Assembly: GCF_030530965.1 (NCBI RefSeq)
Contig: NZ_JAUMTY010000044.1
Location: forward strand, 1-18,771
DNA: 18,771 nucleotides
Reading direction: 5' to 3'
From: Corynebacterium sp.
Lineage (GTDB): Bacteria > Actinomycetota > Actinomycetes > Mycobacteriales > Mycobacteriaceae
Shown: piece by piece, positions 9,790 through 17,369 of the stretch
How the letters are laid out: each line of letters starts with the position of its first letter
Numbering within the stretch: the stretch's first letter is position 1
The notes under the pieces: generated by a model
Databases searched by the model: none
What the model saw: only the letters and a program-made list of their open reading frames with translations
What the model was told of the DNA's origin: nothing
Position numbers and translations under genes: made by a program

Positions 9790-11468
9790 CCGGCCCACAG
9801 CAATCCCACGATGGTTACGACAGCTCCAACAACCAGGGACACTATGACGACCAGTCGCCTGATTATCGCGACGATTACCCGCACGCCAACACAGGTGGTA
9901 GCGGGAAGTTTTCCTTCGCGGCCATCGTCGTCATGCTGGTCTTTGCCGTTGTTGCGACGATCCTCATGCTCTTTACGGACAGTGAAACATGGACAAAAAT
10001 CGCTGTTCTGTGTGCCCTCTGGGCCGCCATCGTCGGGTGTATTGCTGTAGCGCGGCTGCGGAAACAGGTGGATAACCAGCAGCGGGACACCGATAACCTT
10101 GAGCGCCTGCACCAGGCGGAGCTCGAGCGTGAGCTGGCCACCCACCGCGAGCAAGAACTCATCCTGGAGCAGAACTACTACGACTCGCTGCAGGAACAAG
10201 AGCAGAACACGCTGGCCGATATTCGCGCGGAACTCACCGTGCTTCGGGAAAACCTGTCCGCCATGATGGGCACCGATCTGGACACCGAGCGCACCGCCCT
10301 CAAGGCCGAGGCGCAGCGCATTCTGGAATTGGAACGCGACAGCAAAGATTCATCATCGACGACGGAAGCGCGCACGAGTGGGTCGACGTCCCGGACGTCA
10401 TCTGTGCCGGCGTCGCACACGCCATCGGGTAAGCGTGGGCAGAACCGTGGTGGAGCTGGGCAAACGCGAAGTGCTGGGAAGCCATCGGGGGCTGGGAACA
10501 CGGCGGCCGCTCAGCCGGGGCGCACGAACCAGTCCTCGTCTGGATCACGAGCAGCCGATTCGACCTCCACACAGCAGGGTGATAATTCCCTGCGCACGGG
10601 TTCATTCAATGCAGTGAAGTGGACCGCTCAGCCATCGCGCCGTTCAGGCTCGGGATACTCCGCGGATCAAACCACGGTGTTGCCTTCTGTGGAGAAGAAA
10701 TCGAACCCACAGGCGCAGCGGTCGACCGGGTACGGGGCATCGCAGCAGCGGGCATCTCAGCCTTCACAGCAACAGCGGCCACAGCAGTCTCGGACGCAGC
10801 AACAACAGCCAACCCAACAGCAGCCTGACCGCGCGGCTCAGAACAACCAGCGGTCGAGCGCGCCCCAGGGAAGCGCGGTGTACCGTGGCGCAGACCGTGA
10901 CAACTCGCAATTCTTTGCATTCGGCTCGGGTTCGTCGCCAGCATCCTCGGCCCAGCCTGCGTCTGGATCGTCGCAGCCGCAACCGTCTCGAACAGAATCG
11001 ACGCCATATGTTGGTTCTCATCGCGGACCTAACCCGAACGCCAATTCCACGCAGAGTCGAAGCACCACACAAAGCGGCAGCACCACGGGCGGATCTCGTC
11101 GAAACACGGATCCCGATACAGGTTCCTTCGCGGCGTTCGGTTCGGGCCGCTCCTCGGCGCCGTCCTATGACCGCACCCACGCCCCAACTACGGGCGGTTT
11201 CCGGGCGCAATCACCCAGCTCAGGGTCCGCACCTGCATCTGTTAGCCAGGCGGGTGGCCGCTCTCCGCACGAGGGCATGTTCACGGGGAGCCAGAATTAT
11301 GGCTCGTCGGCAAGTTCGTCGAACACCCCCGACCTGCGAGGTCGTCACGAAGGGCCACAGGATTCATCGTCGGGCGGCCGTCGGCGTCGGGCAGATAACG
11401 GAGACTCAAGCCAAAACGTCACCGTCGCATCTTTACTTGAACAGCTGAAGAAGAATAGCGAGAAGTAA
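9786..11468 (+). CDS. DUF6779-type membrane/coiled-coil protein with long disordered tail
   Basis: In the place where mycobacteria carry the gene after the DUF3180 gene. From ATG 9786 (560 residues) it has an Asp/Tyr-rich N-terminus, two membrane segments (about 42-63 and 70-88), a charged coiled-coil region (about 92-165, rich in Glu, Gln, Leu and Arg), and some 390 residues of Ser/Gln/Gly/Pro/Thr-rich, probably disordered sequence. The tail has recurring aromatic patches: FNAVKW, FFAFGSGSS, FAAFGSGRS. ATG 9786 is chosen over GTG 9777 because it forms the ATGA overlap used at the preceding junction. Function is unknown; a membrane-linked scaffold is one reading. The DUF6779 label rests on synteny and layout. 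Confidence 0.78.
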   Translation: MTGPQQSHDGYDSSNNQGHYDDQSPDYRDDYPHANTGGSGKFSFAAIVVMLVFAVVATILMLFTDSETWTKIAVLCALWAAIVGCIAVARLRKQVDNQQRDTDNLERLHQAELERELATHREQELILEQNYYDSLQEQEQNTLADIRAELTVLRENLSAMMGTDLDTERTALKAEAQRILELERDSKDSSSTTEARTSGSTSRTSSVPASHTPSGKRGQNRGGAGQTRSAGKPSGAGNTAAAQPGRTNQSSSGSRAADSTSTQQGDNSLRTGSFNAVKWTAQPSRRSGSGYSADQTTVLPSVEKKSNPQAQRSTGYGASQQRASQPSQQQRPQQSRTQQQQPTQQQPDRAAQNNQRSSAPQGSAVYRGADRDNSQFFAFGSGSSPASSAQPASGSSQPQPSRTESTPYVGSHRGPNPNANSTQSRSTTQSGSTTGGSRRNTDPDTGSFAAFGSGRSSAPSYDRTHAPTTGGFRAQSPSSGSAPASVSQAGGRSPHEGMFTGSQNYGSSASSSNTPDLRGRHEGPQDSSSGGRRRRADNGDSSQNVTVASLLEQLKKNSEK

Positions 11469-11477
11469 TAACCCACC

Positions 11478-12398
11478 ATGTCTACACCGACGAATCCCGG
11501 GTTTGCGGCCGGCGAGCTGCGTGTTCATGATTCCGCTGAGACATTCGCGGCAACGACGAGGGCGTTGCGTAAAACCGGGAAGCGTATTGTTCTTGTCCCC
11601 ACCATGGGAGCTCTGCACGCGGGGCACCGCGCTCTCCTCCGTGCAGCGCACAGACTTCCCGGGGCCGTGGTGGCGTCGTCAATTTTTGTGAATCCGGCGC
11701 AGTTCGATAACCCCGATGACTTCGAAAAATACCCCGTGACGCTGCAGCGTGACCTGGATATCCTTCGTGAGGAAGGTGTGTCCCTCGCGTTCACGCCTAA
11801 GGCTGAGGACATGTACCCTCACGGGACTCGGACGATGGTCCACCCTGGGCCCGTCGCTGAGGGGCTCGAGGGGGATCGCGATGGGCACTTTGTCGGTGTG
11901 GCCACGGTGGTCTCCAAGTTGCTCAATCTATCCCACGCCACGGATATCGTGATGGGGGAGAAGGATTATCAGCAGCTGGTGATCATTCAGCAGCTGGTCA
12001 CGGACCTCAACATGGAGGTCACGGTGCATGGGGTGCCGATCGTGCGGGAACATGATGGGCTGGCGCTCTCGTCGCGTAACGTTCGCCTGGATCCCGAGGC
12101 CCGCGTCACCGCGACGGCGATCTCGGCCGCGATGACCGCTGCGCTATACAAAGCAAAAGATGGCGCTCGCGCTGTCGAGGCGGAAGCACGGCGGATCATG
12201 GAGGGCGAAGGCATTGATGTGCTCTACGCCGTCGTTCGCGGGAAAGACTTGGGGCCGGCTCCCGAGAATGGGGAGGGGCGACTGCTCGTCGCCGCGAAAG
12301 TCGGAGGCGTGCGGTTGATCGATAACACCGGCGTCATGTTGGGGGAGCTTCCCGCCGACAGCCCTGAGACAGCCGACGACACCACCGTCCCCCACTAA
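11478..12398 (+). CDS. panC: Pantothenate synthetase (pantoate-beta-alanine ligase)
   Basis: ATP-dependent ligase joining pantoate and beta-alanine, the last step of vitamin B5 synthesis. It shows the nucleotidyltransferase motif PTMGALHAGH (41-50, both His present), SIFVNPAQFDNPDDFEKYP, GHFVGVATVVSKL, MGEKDYQQL, and the C-terminal LALSSRN (195-201) that closes over ATP. The 306 residues match the family. ATG 11478 lies 9 nt after the previous gene's double stop, so it is probably the last gene of the ftsH-fol transcript. In mycobacteria panD and coaX lie between panC and lysS; neither is here. A 9-bp tandem repeat (CCCACTAAG, two copies plus part of a third) covers the stop codon. Confidence 0.96.
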   Translation: MSTPTNPGFAAGELRVHDSAETFAATTRALRKTGKRIVLVPTMGALHAGHRALLRAAHRLPGAVVASSIFVNPAQFDNPDDFEKYPVTLQRDLDILREEGVSLAFTPKAEDMYPHGTRTMVHPGPVAEGLEGDRDGHFVGVATVVSKLLNLSHATDIVMGEKDYQQLVIIQQLVTDLNMEVTVHGVPIVREHDGLALSSRNVRLDPEARVTATAISAAMTAALYKAKDGARAVEAEARRIMEGEGIDVLYAVVRGKDLGPAPENGEGRLLVAAKVGGVRLIDNTGVMLGELPADSPETADDTTVPH

Positions 12399-12449
12399 GC
12401 CCACTAAGCCCACCATCGCACGCAAAGCCCGCTAGGGACGGCCCACCGG

Positions 12450-12477
12450 TTGCCTGTGAGGCAAGGTCAGCTACTCT
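12450..12477 (+). promoter_or_regulatory. lysS promoter, leaderless-type, with inverted repeat over the -35
   Basis: TTGCCT (12450-12455) and TACTCT (12472-12477) are separated by 16 nt and make a good sigma-70-type promoter. The -10 ends 7 nt before the lysS GTG, so the mRNA should start at or within a base or two of the start codon. The -35 is also the left arm of the perfect inverted repeat TTGCCTgtgAGGCAA (12450-12464). Confidence 0.6.
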
Positions 12478-12484
12478 TTATCGC

Positions 12485-14095
12485 GTGAGTAAAGCGACGA
12501 AAAACCAGGATGTCCCAGAGCAAGTTAAAGTTCGCAAGGCAAAAAGGGAGCGGTTGCTCTCCGAGGGAACTGCGCCGTACCCAGTCGACGTCGAGCGCAC
12601 CCACACGCTGAAACAAATTCGCGACGCCTTCGTCGTCGATGAAGGCAAAGCGGGGACCACCGAACAACGTGCCGACGGCACCGTTCGTCGTTATTTAGGT
12701 ATCGGTGATGAAACGGACACTGAGGTGGCCGTGGCCGGGCGTGTGATTTTCATGCGCAATACCGGCAAGCTGTGTTTCGCCACGCTGCAAGAGGGGGACG
12801 GGACGCAGCTCCAGGCGATGCTATCGCTCGCCGAGGTGGGGGAGGACGCCCTCAAACGCTGGAAGTCCGACGTCGATATGGGCGACTTCGTGTCCATTCG
12901 TGGTCGCGTGGTGTCGTCGCGCCGCGGCGAGCTGTCGGTGTTCGCATCGACCTGGACATTGGCGTCGAAAGCGCTGCGCCCCCTGCCCGTATCCTTCGCC
13001 GACATGAATGAGGACACCCGCATCCGCTACCGCTACACCGATCTGATTATGCGGGACGACGCCCGCCGCATGATGATCACCCGCGTGACCGTCGTGCGCG
13101 CTGTGCGTGAATACCTCCAGGGCCTGGGCTTCCTTGAGGTCGAGACTCCCATGCTGCAGACGTTGCATGGTGGCGCGGCCGCGCGTCCGTTTGTGACGCA
13201 TTCCAACGCTCTAGACATGGATCTTTATCTGCGCATTGCGCCGGAGCTGTACCTCAAGCGCTGCGTCGTCGGCGGTATTGAGAAGGTTTTCGAGGTCAAC
13301 AGGAATTTCCGGAACGAGGGGATCGACTCCTCCCACAGCCCGGAGTTCGCCATGTTGGAAACCTATCAGGCCTACGCGACGTATGACGATAACGCCGCCT
13401 CCACGCAGGGCCTGATCCAGCACTGCGCGCGCGCCGTCAACAAGCTGGTTCACGACAACTGGGACCCGGAGCAGGACCCGGATTCGCTGGTTGTCACTCT
13501 TGCCGACGGTTCCACCTACGACTTTGGCGGCGAGTGGCCGAAGCTGGACATGTACGACAGCTTGAACGAGGCTTTGCAGCGCAAGTTCCCAGGCCAGCCC
13601 GAGGTGACCATTCATTCGACCGTCGACGAATTGAAGGCCATCGCGGAGACGATCGGTGTGGAACCGGGTACCGGATGGGGCCACGGGAAATTCGTCGAGG
13701 AAATCTGGGAAGAGCTGTGTGCTGACCAACTGGATGGGCCGGTGTTCGTCCGTAACTTCCCGGTCGAGACGTCCCCGTTGACGCGCGATCACCGGTCGAA
13801 GCCCGGTGTGACCGAAAAGTGGGATCTTTATGTCCGCGGTTTCGAGTTGGCGACGGGTTATTCCGAGTTGATCGACCCCGTGATCCAGCGTCAGCGCTTT
13901 GAGGACCAGGCCCGTTTAGCTGCTGGTGGCGATGACGAAGCCATGGTCCTGGACGAGGACTTCCTTCAGGCGATGGAGCAGGGAATGCCCCCGACGGCGG
14001 GAACCGGAATGGGCATTGACCGCTTGCTGATGGCATTAACCGGGTTGGGGATTCGGGAGACCGTGCTGTTCCCGTTGGTGAAGCCGGAGCGGTAA
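12485..14095 (+). CDS. lysS: Lysyl-tRNA synthetase, class II
   Basis: Charges tRNA-Lys with lysine in the cytoplasm. The 536 residues comprise an N-terminal OB-fold anticodon-binding domain (about 60-165, including VAVAGRVIFMRNTGKLCF) and a class II catalytic domain with motif 1 GFLEVETPML (about 215-225), motif 2 FEVNRNFRNEG (269-279) followed by HSPEFAMLE, and motif 3 GTGMGIDR (506-513). The GTG start has no Shine-Dalgarno sequence but lies 7 nt after a -10 box. Family length is about 490-510; the extra residues are a short N-terminal tail and a few loops. It stands apart from panC with its own promoter, and a strong terminator follows. Confidence 0.97.
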   Translation: MSKATKNQDVPEQVKVRKAKRERLLSEGTAPYPVDVERTHTLKQIRDAFVVDEGKAGTTEQRADGTVRRYLGIGDETDTEVAVAGRVIFMRNTGKLCFATLQEGDGTQLQAMLSLAEVGEDALKRWKSDVDMGDFVSIRGRVVSSRRGELSVFASTWTLASKALRPLPVSFADMNEDTRIRYRYTDLIMRDDARRMMITRVTVVRAVREYLQGLGFLEVETPMLQTLHGGAAARPFVTHSNALDMDLYLRIAPELYLKRCVVGGIEKVFEVNRNFRNEGIDSSHSPEFAMLETYQAYATYDDNAASTQGLIQHCARAVNKLVHDNWDPEQDPDSLVVTLADGSTYDFGGEWPKLDMYDSLNEALQRKFPGQPEVTIHSTVDELKAIAETIGVEPGTGWGHGKFVEEIWEELCADQLDGPVFVRNFPVETSPLTRDHRSKPGVTEKWDLYVRGFELATGYSELIDPVIQRQRFEDQARLAAGGDDEAMVLDEDFLQAMEQGMPPTAGTGMGIDRLLMALTGLGIRETVLFPLVKPER

Positions 14096-14151
14096 TAGGT
14101 GAAGCGGTAAGTAGCGTGCCGTAATCCTCGCGTTGTAATCCGCGTGTCGTT

Positions 14152-14181
14152 GCCCTGGGTGAGTACTCACCTGGGGCTTTT
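14152..14181 (+). terminator. Intrinsic terminator after lysS
   Basis: Two 13-nt arms (14152-14164 and 14165-14177) pair along their whole length with two adjacent G-T wobbles; the centre, AGTACT, would open into a tight 4-nt loop. TTTT follows at 14178-14181. This is the clearest rho-independent terminator in the window and separates lysS from the acyl-CoA dehydrogenase genes. Confidence 0.85.
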
Positions 14182-14240
14182 CTCGTGAGCTCGCTTTCAG
14201 TGGGGCCCTGATCGTGGCTTTGTCGGTTTTCTTTCGTAAT

Positions 14241-14256
14241 TGTGATACCGATCACG
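14241..14256 (+). promoter_or_regulatory. CRP/GlxR-like binding site upstream of the fadE pair
   Basis: TGTGATACCGATCACG matches the CRP-family/GlxR pattern TGTGAN6TCACA at 9 of the 10 half-site positions (the last base is G), with a perfect GTGAT / ATCAC inverted repeat. It lies just upstream of the -10 candidates TATGCT (14268-14273) and TATGTA (14274-14279), overlapping where the -35 should be. GlxR is the cAMP-binding global carbon regulator of corynebacteria. The site could work in activation or repression; binding is inferred. Confidence 0.6.
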
Positions 14257-14267
14257 AACTCGTGCGT

Positions 14268-14279
14268 TATGCTTATGTA
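14268..14279 (+). promoter_or_regulatory. Candidate -10 boxes for the fadE pair
   Basis: TATGCT and, directly after it, TATGTA are both plausible -10 elements. Either gives a leader of about 55-65 nt before the ATG at 14342, which has its own AAAGG ribosome binding site at 14331-14335. Confidence 0.4.
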
Positions 14280-14341
14280 AGCTTCCTGGCAATGCATCGT
14301 CGACCGGTGCGTGGCCGATACGAACGACCGAAAGGCCTTTA

Positions 14342-15856
14342 ATGTCTTCAACGAATGAACGCGACAATGGCTCTGGCTCCGCGGCAGGCGCCCGCAACAA
14401 CGCTGCAAAATCCCGCGGCAAGAACTCTGACGGCAACGACTCAACCGTCGGGAAAAATAGCATTAAGCGGGACGCGATGGGCACGGCGATGCGCCTGTTG
14501 ACGCGAGTGACCGGCTCCGATTTCGCCGCAAAGTATGGCCTCAATGAACGCATCGACCGCATTGCCTATGAGTCGACGAAGACAGGCATGAAGTCTCTCG
14601 GCGCGGCCACCCGCGAATTTAAGCGGGTCACCAGCGGGCAGTCCCCGATCCGCCTCCCCTTCCTCGGCTTGGGGGACGATAAGAAGATTGGCGACGAAAA
14701 ACCCGACGCCGAGGCCGAGGAAAAGGCTGCGGAATCCAAGAAGATCGTGTGGGACCTCACGCCCGATGAGGACCAGGAGATGATCGTCGAGACGATCAAG
14801 GATTTCGCCGAGAAACGCATTAGCCCGGCGGCCCACGATGCCGACGAAGCGGCAGCAGTCTCCGAGGACCTCCGCAAAGAGGCGCTCGGCCTGGGCATTT
14901 CTATGGTGAACGTGCCGGAGGAATTCGAGGGAATCGCCACCGGGTCCAATCTCACCACGAATTTCCTCGTCACTGAGGCGCTGGCCCACGCGGATCCGGG
15001 CATTGCCCTCTCCGTGATGGCCCCGGCCGGTGTCGCCGCGACCTTGACCGCGTACGGCTCGGACGAGCAGCAGCGCACGTATTTGCCGGCGTTCGCGGGC
15101 GAGGACATTCCGATCTCCGCGGTGTCCGTCGCCGAGCCACAGCCGCTGTTCGATCCTTTCTCCTTGTCGACGACTGCTCGCCGCGAGGGCGATGACGTGG
15201 TGATCGAAGGCGTCAAGGCCCTGGTTCCCGACGCTGGTAACTGCGAACTGTTCGTCGTCGCCACCATGCTTGACGACGCTCCGACGCTGGTTATCGTCGA
15301 ATCCGATGCTGATGGCGTCGTGATTGAGCCCGACCCGAGCATGGGATTGCGCGCGGCAGGATTGGGACGGCTGCTTTTGAACGACGTGCGTGTTCCCGCG
15401 TCGAACATTCTTGGTGGGGCGGATCGTTCTGCCGAGGACAGGGAGAGCGACTACCGGAACATTATTCGACGGTCCCGGTTGGGATGGGCCGCGTTGGCTG
15501 TGGGGGCATGTTCGGCGGTGCTGGACTATGTGAAGCCGTACGTCAACGAGCGTCAGGCGTTTGGTGAACCGATTTCTCACCGTCAGGCGGTGGCGTTCGC
15601 GGTGGCGAATATCCGCATTGAACTCGATGGCATGCGTTTGGTCGCGCTGCGTGGTTGTTCCCGCGCGGACCAGGGACTGACGTTCCACCGCGAGGCAGCT
15701 CTGGCCCGTGACCTGGCGGCCGAGAAGGGCATGGCGATCGGGTCAGACGGAGTCCAGTTGCTGGGTGGTCATGGTTACACCAAGGAGCATCCCGTGGAGC
15801 GGTGGTACAGGGATCTGCGTGCAATCGGCGTCGCTGAAGGAACGATCGTTCTGTAA
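14342..15856 (+). CDS. fadE24: Acyl-CoA dehydrogenase, FadE24 type
   Basis: FAD-dependent enzyme for the first step of fatty acyl-CoA beta-oxidation. Of 504 residues, the first 130 or so are a polar/basic extension (including YGLNERIDRIAYESTKTGMK and ATREFKRV) similar in layout to M. tuberculosis FadE24; the ACAD fold follows: N-terminal helices (ETIKDFAEKRISPAAHDADE), the middle beta domain around ISAVSVAEPQ, and the C-terminal helical domain with QLLGGHGYTKEHPVERWYRD. The protein ends soon after AEGT; its Glu (E499) aligns with the usual catalytic Glu position, but the residues that normally follow are missing, as I recall for FadE24. A good AAAGG ribosome binding site lies 6 nt before the ATG. 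It pairs with the next gene. Confidence 0.9.
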   Translation: MSSTNERDNGSGSAAGARNNAAKSRGKNSDGNDSTVGKNSIKRDAMGTAMRLLTRVTGSDFAAKYGLNERIDRIAYESTKTGMKSLGAATREFKRVTSGQSPIRLPFLGLGDDKKIGDEKPDAEAEEKAAESKKIVWDLTPDEDQEMIVETIKDFAEKRISPAAHDADEAAAVSEDLRKEALGLGISMVNVPEEFEGIATGSNLTTNFLVTEALAHADPGIALSVMAPAGVAATLTAYGSDEQQRTYLPAFAGEDIPISAVSVAEPQPLFDPFSLSTTARREGDDVVIEGVKALVPDAGNCELFVVATMLDDAPTLVIVESDADGVVIEPDPSMGLRAAGLGRLLLNDVRVPASNILGGADRSAEDRESDYRNIIRRSRLGWAALAVGACSAVLDYVKPYVNERQAFGEPISHRQAVAFAVANIRIELDGMRLVALRGCSRADQGLTFHREAALARDLAAEKGMAIGSDGVQLLGGHGYTKEHPVERWYRDLRAIGVAEGTIVL

Positions 15857-15983
15857 ACGGACAGCCAGAGCCGGCGTGAGCTGGCACTTGGCCCGCGATG
15901 CACGCACACATGAACACGATGTTGTCAACCGAATAAAACCCGCAGCGTTGAACGCTTTTATGTGACCCCGGAGGGACACAATC
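15857..15983 (+). other. Gap between the two acyl-CoA dehydrogenase genes
   Basis: These 127 nt have no credible gene. A small stem (AGCG / CGCT, 15944-15956) followed by TTTTA is at most a weak attenuator or terminator. A strong Shine-Dalgarno sequence, GGAGGG (15970-15975), lies 8 nt before the next ATG. I see no clear promoter, so the two genes are probably co-transcribed. Confidence 0.4.
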
Positions 15984-17192
15984 ATGATTAACCTAGAACT
16001 TCCTGGCTTCTTGAAGAAGGGTGCGAACCCTGGCCACCAGGCGGCCGCCGAAATCTTCCGACCCATTTCCCGCAAGTACGACCTCGCCGAGCACGAGCGC
16101 CCCGTCGAACTGGACACCATGGCCAGCATGGTAGAAGGCATGGCCGACGCTGGCCGCGGAATGGCAGGCGCGTCGGGTGGTCGTGGAGATAAGAAGAAAA
16201 AGTCCGACGGCATCCGCAATGGCGGAAATATGGCCGCGGTGCTAAACGTGTTGGAGCTGTGCTGGGGCGATGTGGCCCTCACGCTGTCCATCCCGTACCA
16301 GGGCCTCGGAAACTCCGCCATCGCGGCCGTTGCGACGGATGAGCAGTTGGAGCGCATTGGCAAGGTGTGGGCGTCGATGGCCATCACCGAGCCTGGTTTC
16401 GGCTCGGACTCCGCTGCTGTGTCAACAACAGCAACTCTCGACGGCGACGAGTACATCATTAACGGTGAAAAGATCTTCGTGACGGCCGGCGAGCGCTCCG
16501 ACCACGTCGTCGTGTGGGCGAGTGTGGATAAGTCCAAAGGTCGCGCGGCTATCAAGTCGTTCGTCGTTCCGAAGTCAGCCGACGGCTTCACCGTGGAACG
16601 TTTGGAGCACAAGCTAGGTATTAAGGCGTCGGATACCGCGGTATTGCGCCTGGATAATGTGCGCGTTCCGAAGGAGAACCTGTTGGGTTCGCCAGAGGTG
16701 AGCACGAAGAAGGGCTTCGCCGGAGCGATGGCGACGTTCGACAACACGCGTCCGCTGGTTGCGGCGATGGCTGTCGGATGTGCCCGTGGTGCGTTGGAAA
16801 AGCTCCGTGAGGTGCTGGAAGACGCTGGTGAGGTCATTGATTATGACAAGCCGAAGTATGCTCAGTCGGCTGCCGTCGCGGAATATCTGGACTTGGAGAG
16901 CGACTGGGAAGCCGCGTACCTGTTGACGCTGCGTGCGGCGTGGATGGCGGACAATAAGAAGCCCAACACCAAGGAAGCGTCGATTGCGAAGGCGAAGGCA
17001 GGGCGCGTCGGTACCCATGTCACGCTCAAGGCCGTGGAATTGGCTGGGCCGTGGGGCTACTCCGAACGCGAACTGCTGGAAAAGTGGGGGCGCGATTCCA
17101 AGATTCTGGACATCTTCGAGGGAACGCAGCAGATCCAGCAGTTGGTTGTTGCCCGCCGTGAGCTGGGACTGAGCTCTAAGGAACTGAAGTAG
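15984..17192 (+). CDS. fadE23: Acyl-CoA dehydrogenase, FadE23 type
   Basis: Second FAD-dependent acyl-CoA dehydrogenase, 402 residues. The N-terminus MINLELPGFLKK followed by EIFRPISRKYDLAEHERPVE is close to my memory of M. tuberculosis FadE23. It has the FAD/substrate segment MAITEPGFGSDSAAV, FVTAGERSDHVVVW, the middle-domain VRVPKENLLG and the C-terminal KILDIFEGTQQIQQL, with catalytic Glu at 379. The first 45 or so residues are followed by a Gly/Lys-rich loop (about 55-75, GGRGDKKKKSDG). In M. tuberculosis neighbouring fadE genes, including this pair, have been described as forming alpha2-beta2 heterotetramers; the same is inferred here. Start is set by the strong GGAGGG ribosome binding site. 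Confidence 0.93.
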   Translation: MINLELPGFLKKGANPGHQAAAEIFRPISRKYDLAEHERPVELDTMASMVEGMADAGRGMAGASGGRGDKKKKSDGIRNGGNMAAVLNVLELCWGDVALTLSIPYQGLGNSAIAAVATDEQLERIGKVWASMAITEPGFGSDSAAVSTTATLDGDEYIINGEKIFVTAGERSDHVVVWASVDKSKGRAAIKSFVVPKSADGFTVERLEHKLGIKASDTAVLRLDNVRVPKENLLGSPEVSTKKGFAGAMATFDNTRPLVAAMAVGCARGALEKLREVLEDAGEVIDYDKPKYAQSAAVAEYLDLESDWEAAYLLTLRAAWMADNKKPNTKEASIAKAKAGRVGTHVTLKAVELAGPWGYSERELLEKWGRDSKILDIFEGTQQIQQLVVARRELGLSSKELK

Positions 17193-17209
17193 TGAGGTAA
17201 GCGGAGTAG

Positions 17210-17273
17210 TGGGCAACGACGTGCCCAGACCACGCTGAGGCTTTCTTGACAGTGGGCGCGGGGGACGCCCACT
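17210..17273 (+). other. Two stem-loops downstream of fadE23
   Basis: TGGGC / GCCCA (17210-17214 with 17223-17227, 8-nt loop) and the stronger AGTGGGCG / CGCCCACT (17251-17258 with 17266-17273, perfect 8 bp, 7-nt loop). The second has no following T-run on either strand, so it is not a classic intrinsic terminator; it may protect the 3' end or act as an operator, since both share the TGGGC/GCCCA core. Confidence 0.4.
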
Positions 17274-17292
17274 CAGGAACAGTACGAGGCAT

Positions 17293-17347
17293 GTCCCACT
17301 GGCCGACTAGTCTTAAAATCACGAAACAGCCCAGTGATGGGACTAGT
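17293..17347 (+). promoter_or_regulatory. Promoter with nested palindromes and direct repeats (HicB-like gene)
   Basis: The -10 TAAAAT (17314-17319) is flanked by the palindrome GACTAGTC (17305-17312) and a second GACTAGT (17341-17347) 36 bp downstream. An outer interrupted inverted repeat encloses it: GTCCCA-CTGG (17293-17302) with CCAG-tga-TGGGAC (17331-17343). The layout suggests a repressor binding over the promoter, perhaps the product of the gene itself. Confidence 0.45.
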
Positions 17348-17369
17348 TAAAAGGGGGGATTCGGGACAA

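Noticed and set aside
17246..17251. Perfect TTGACA -35 box after fadE23
   Set aside because: No -10 box occurs at 16-18 nt; that position falls in the arm of the 17251-17273 stem-loop.
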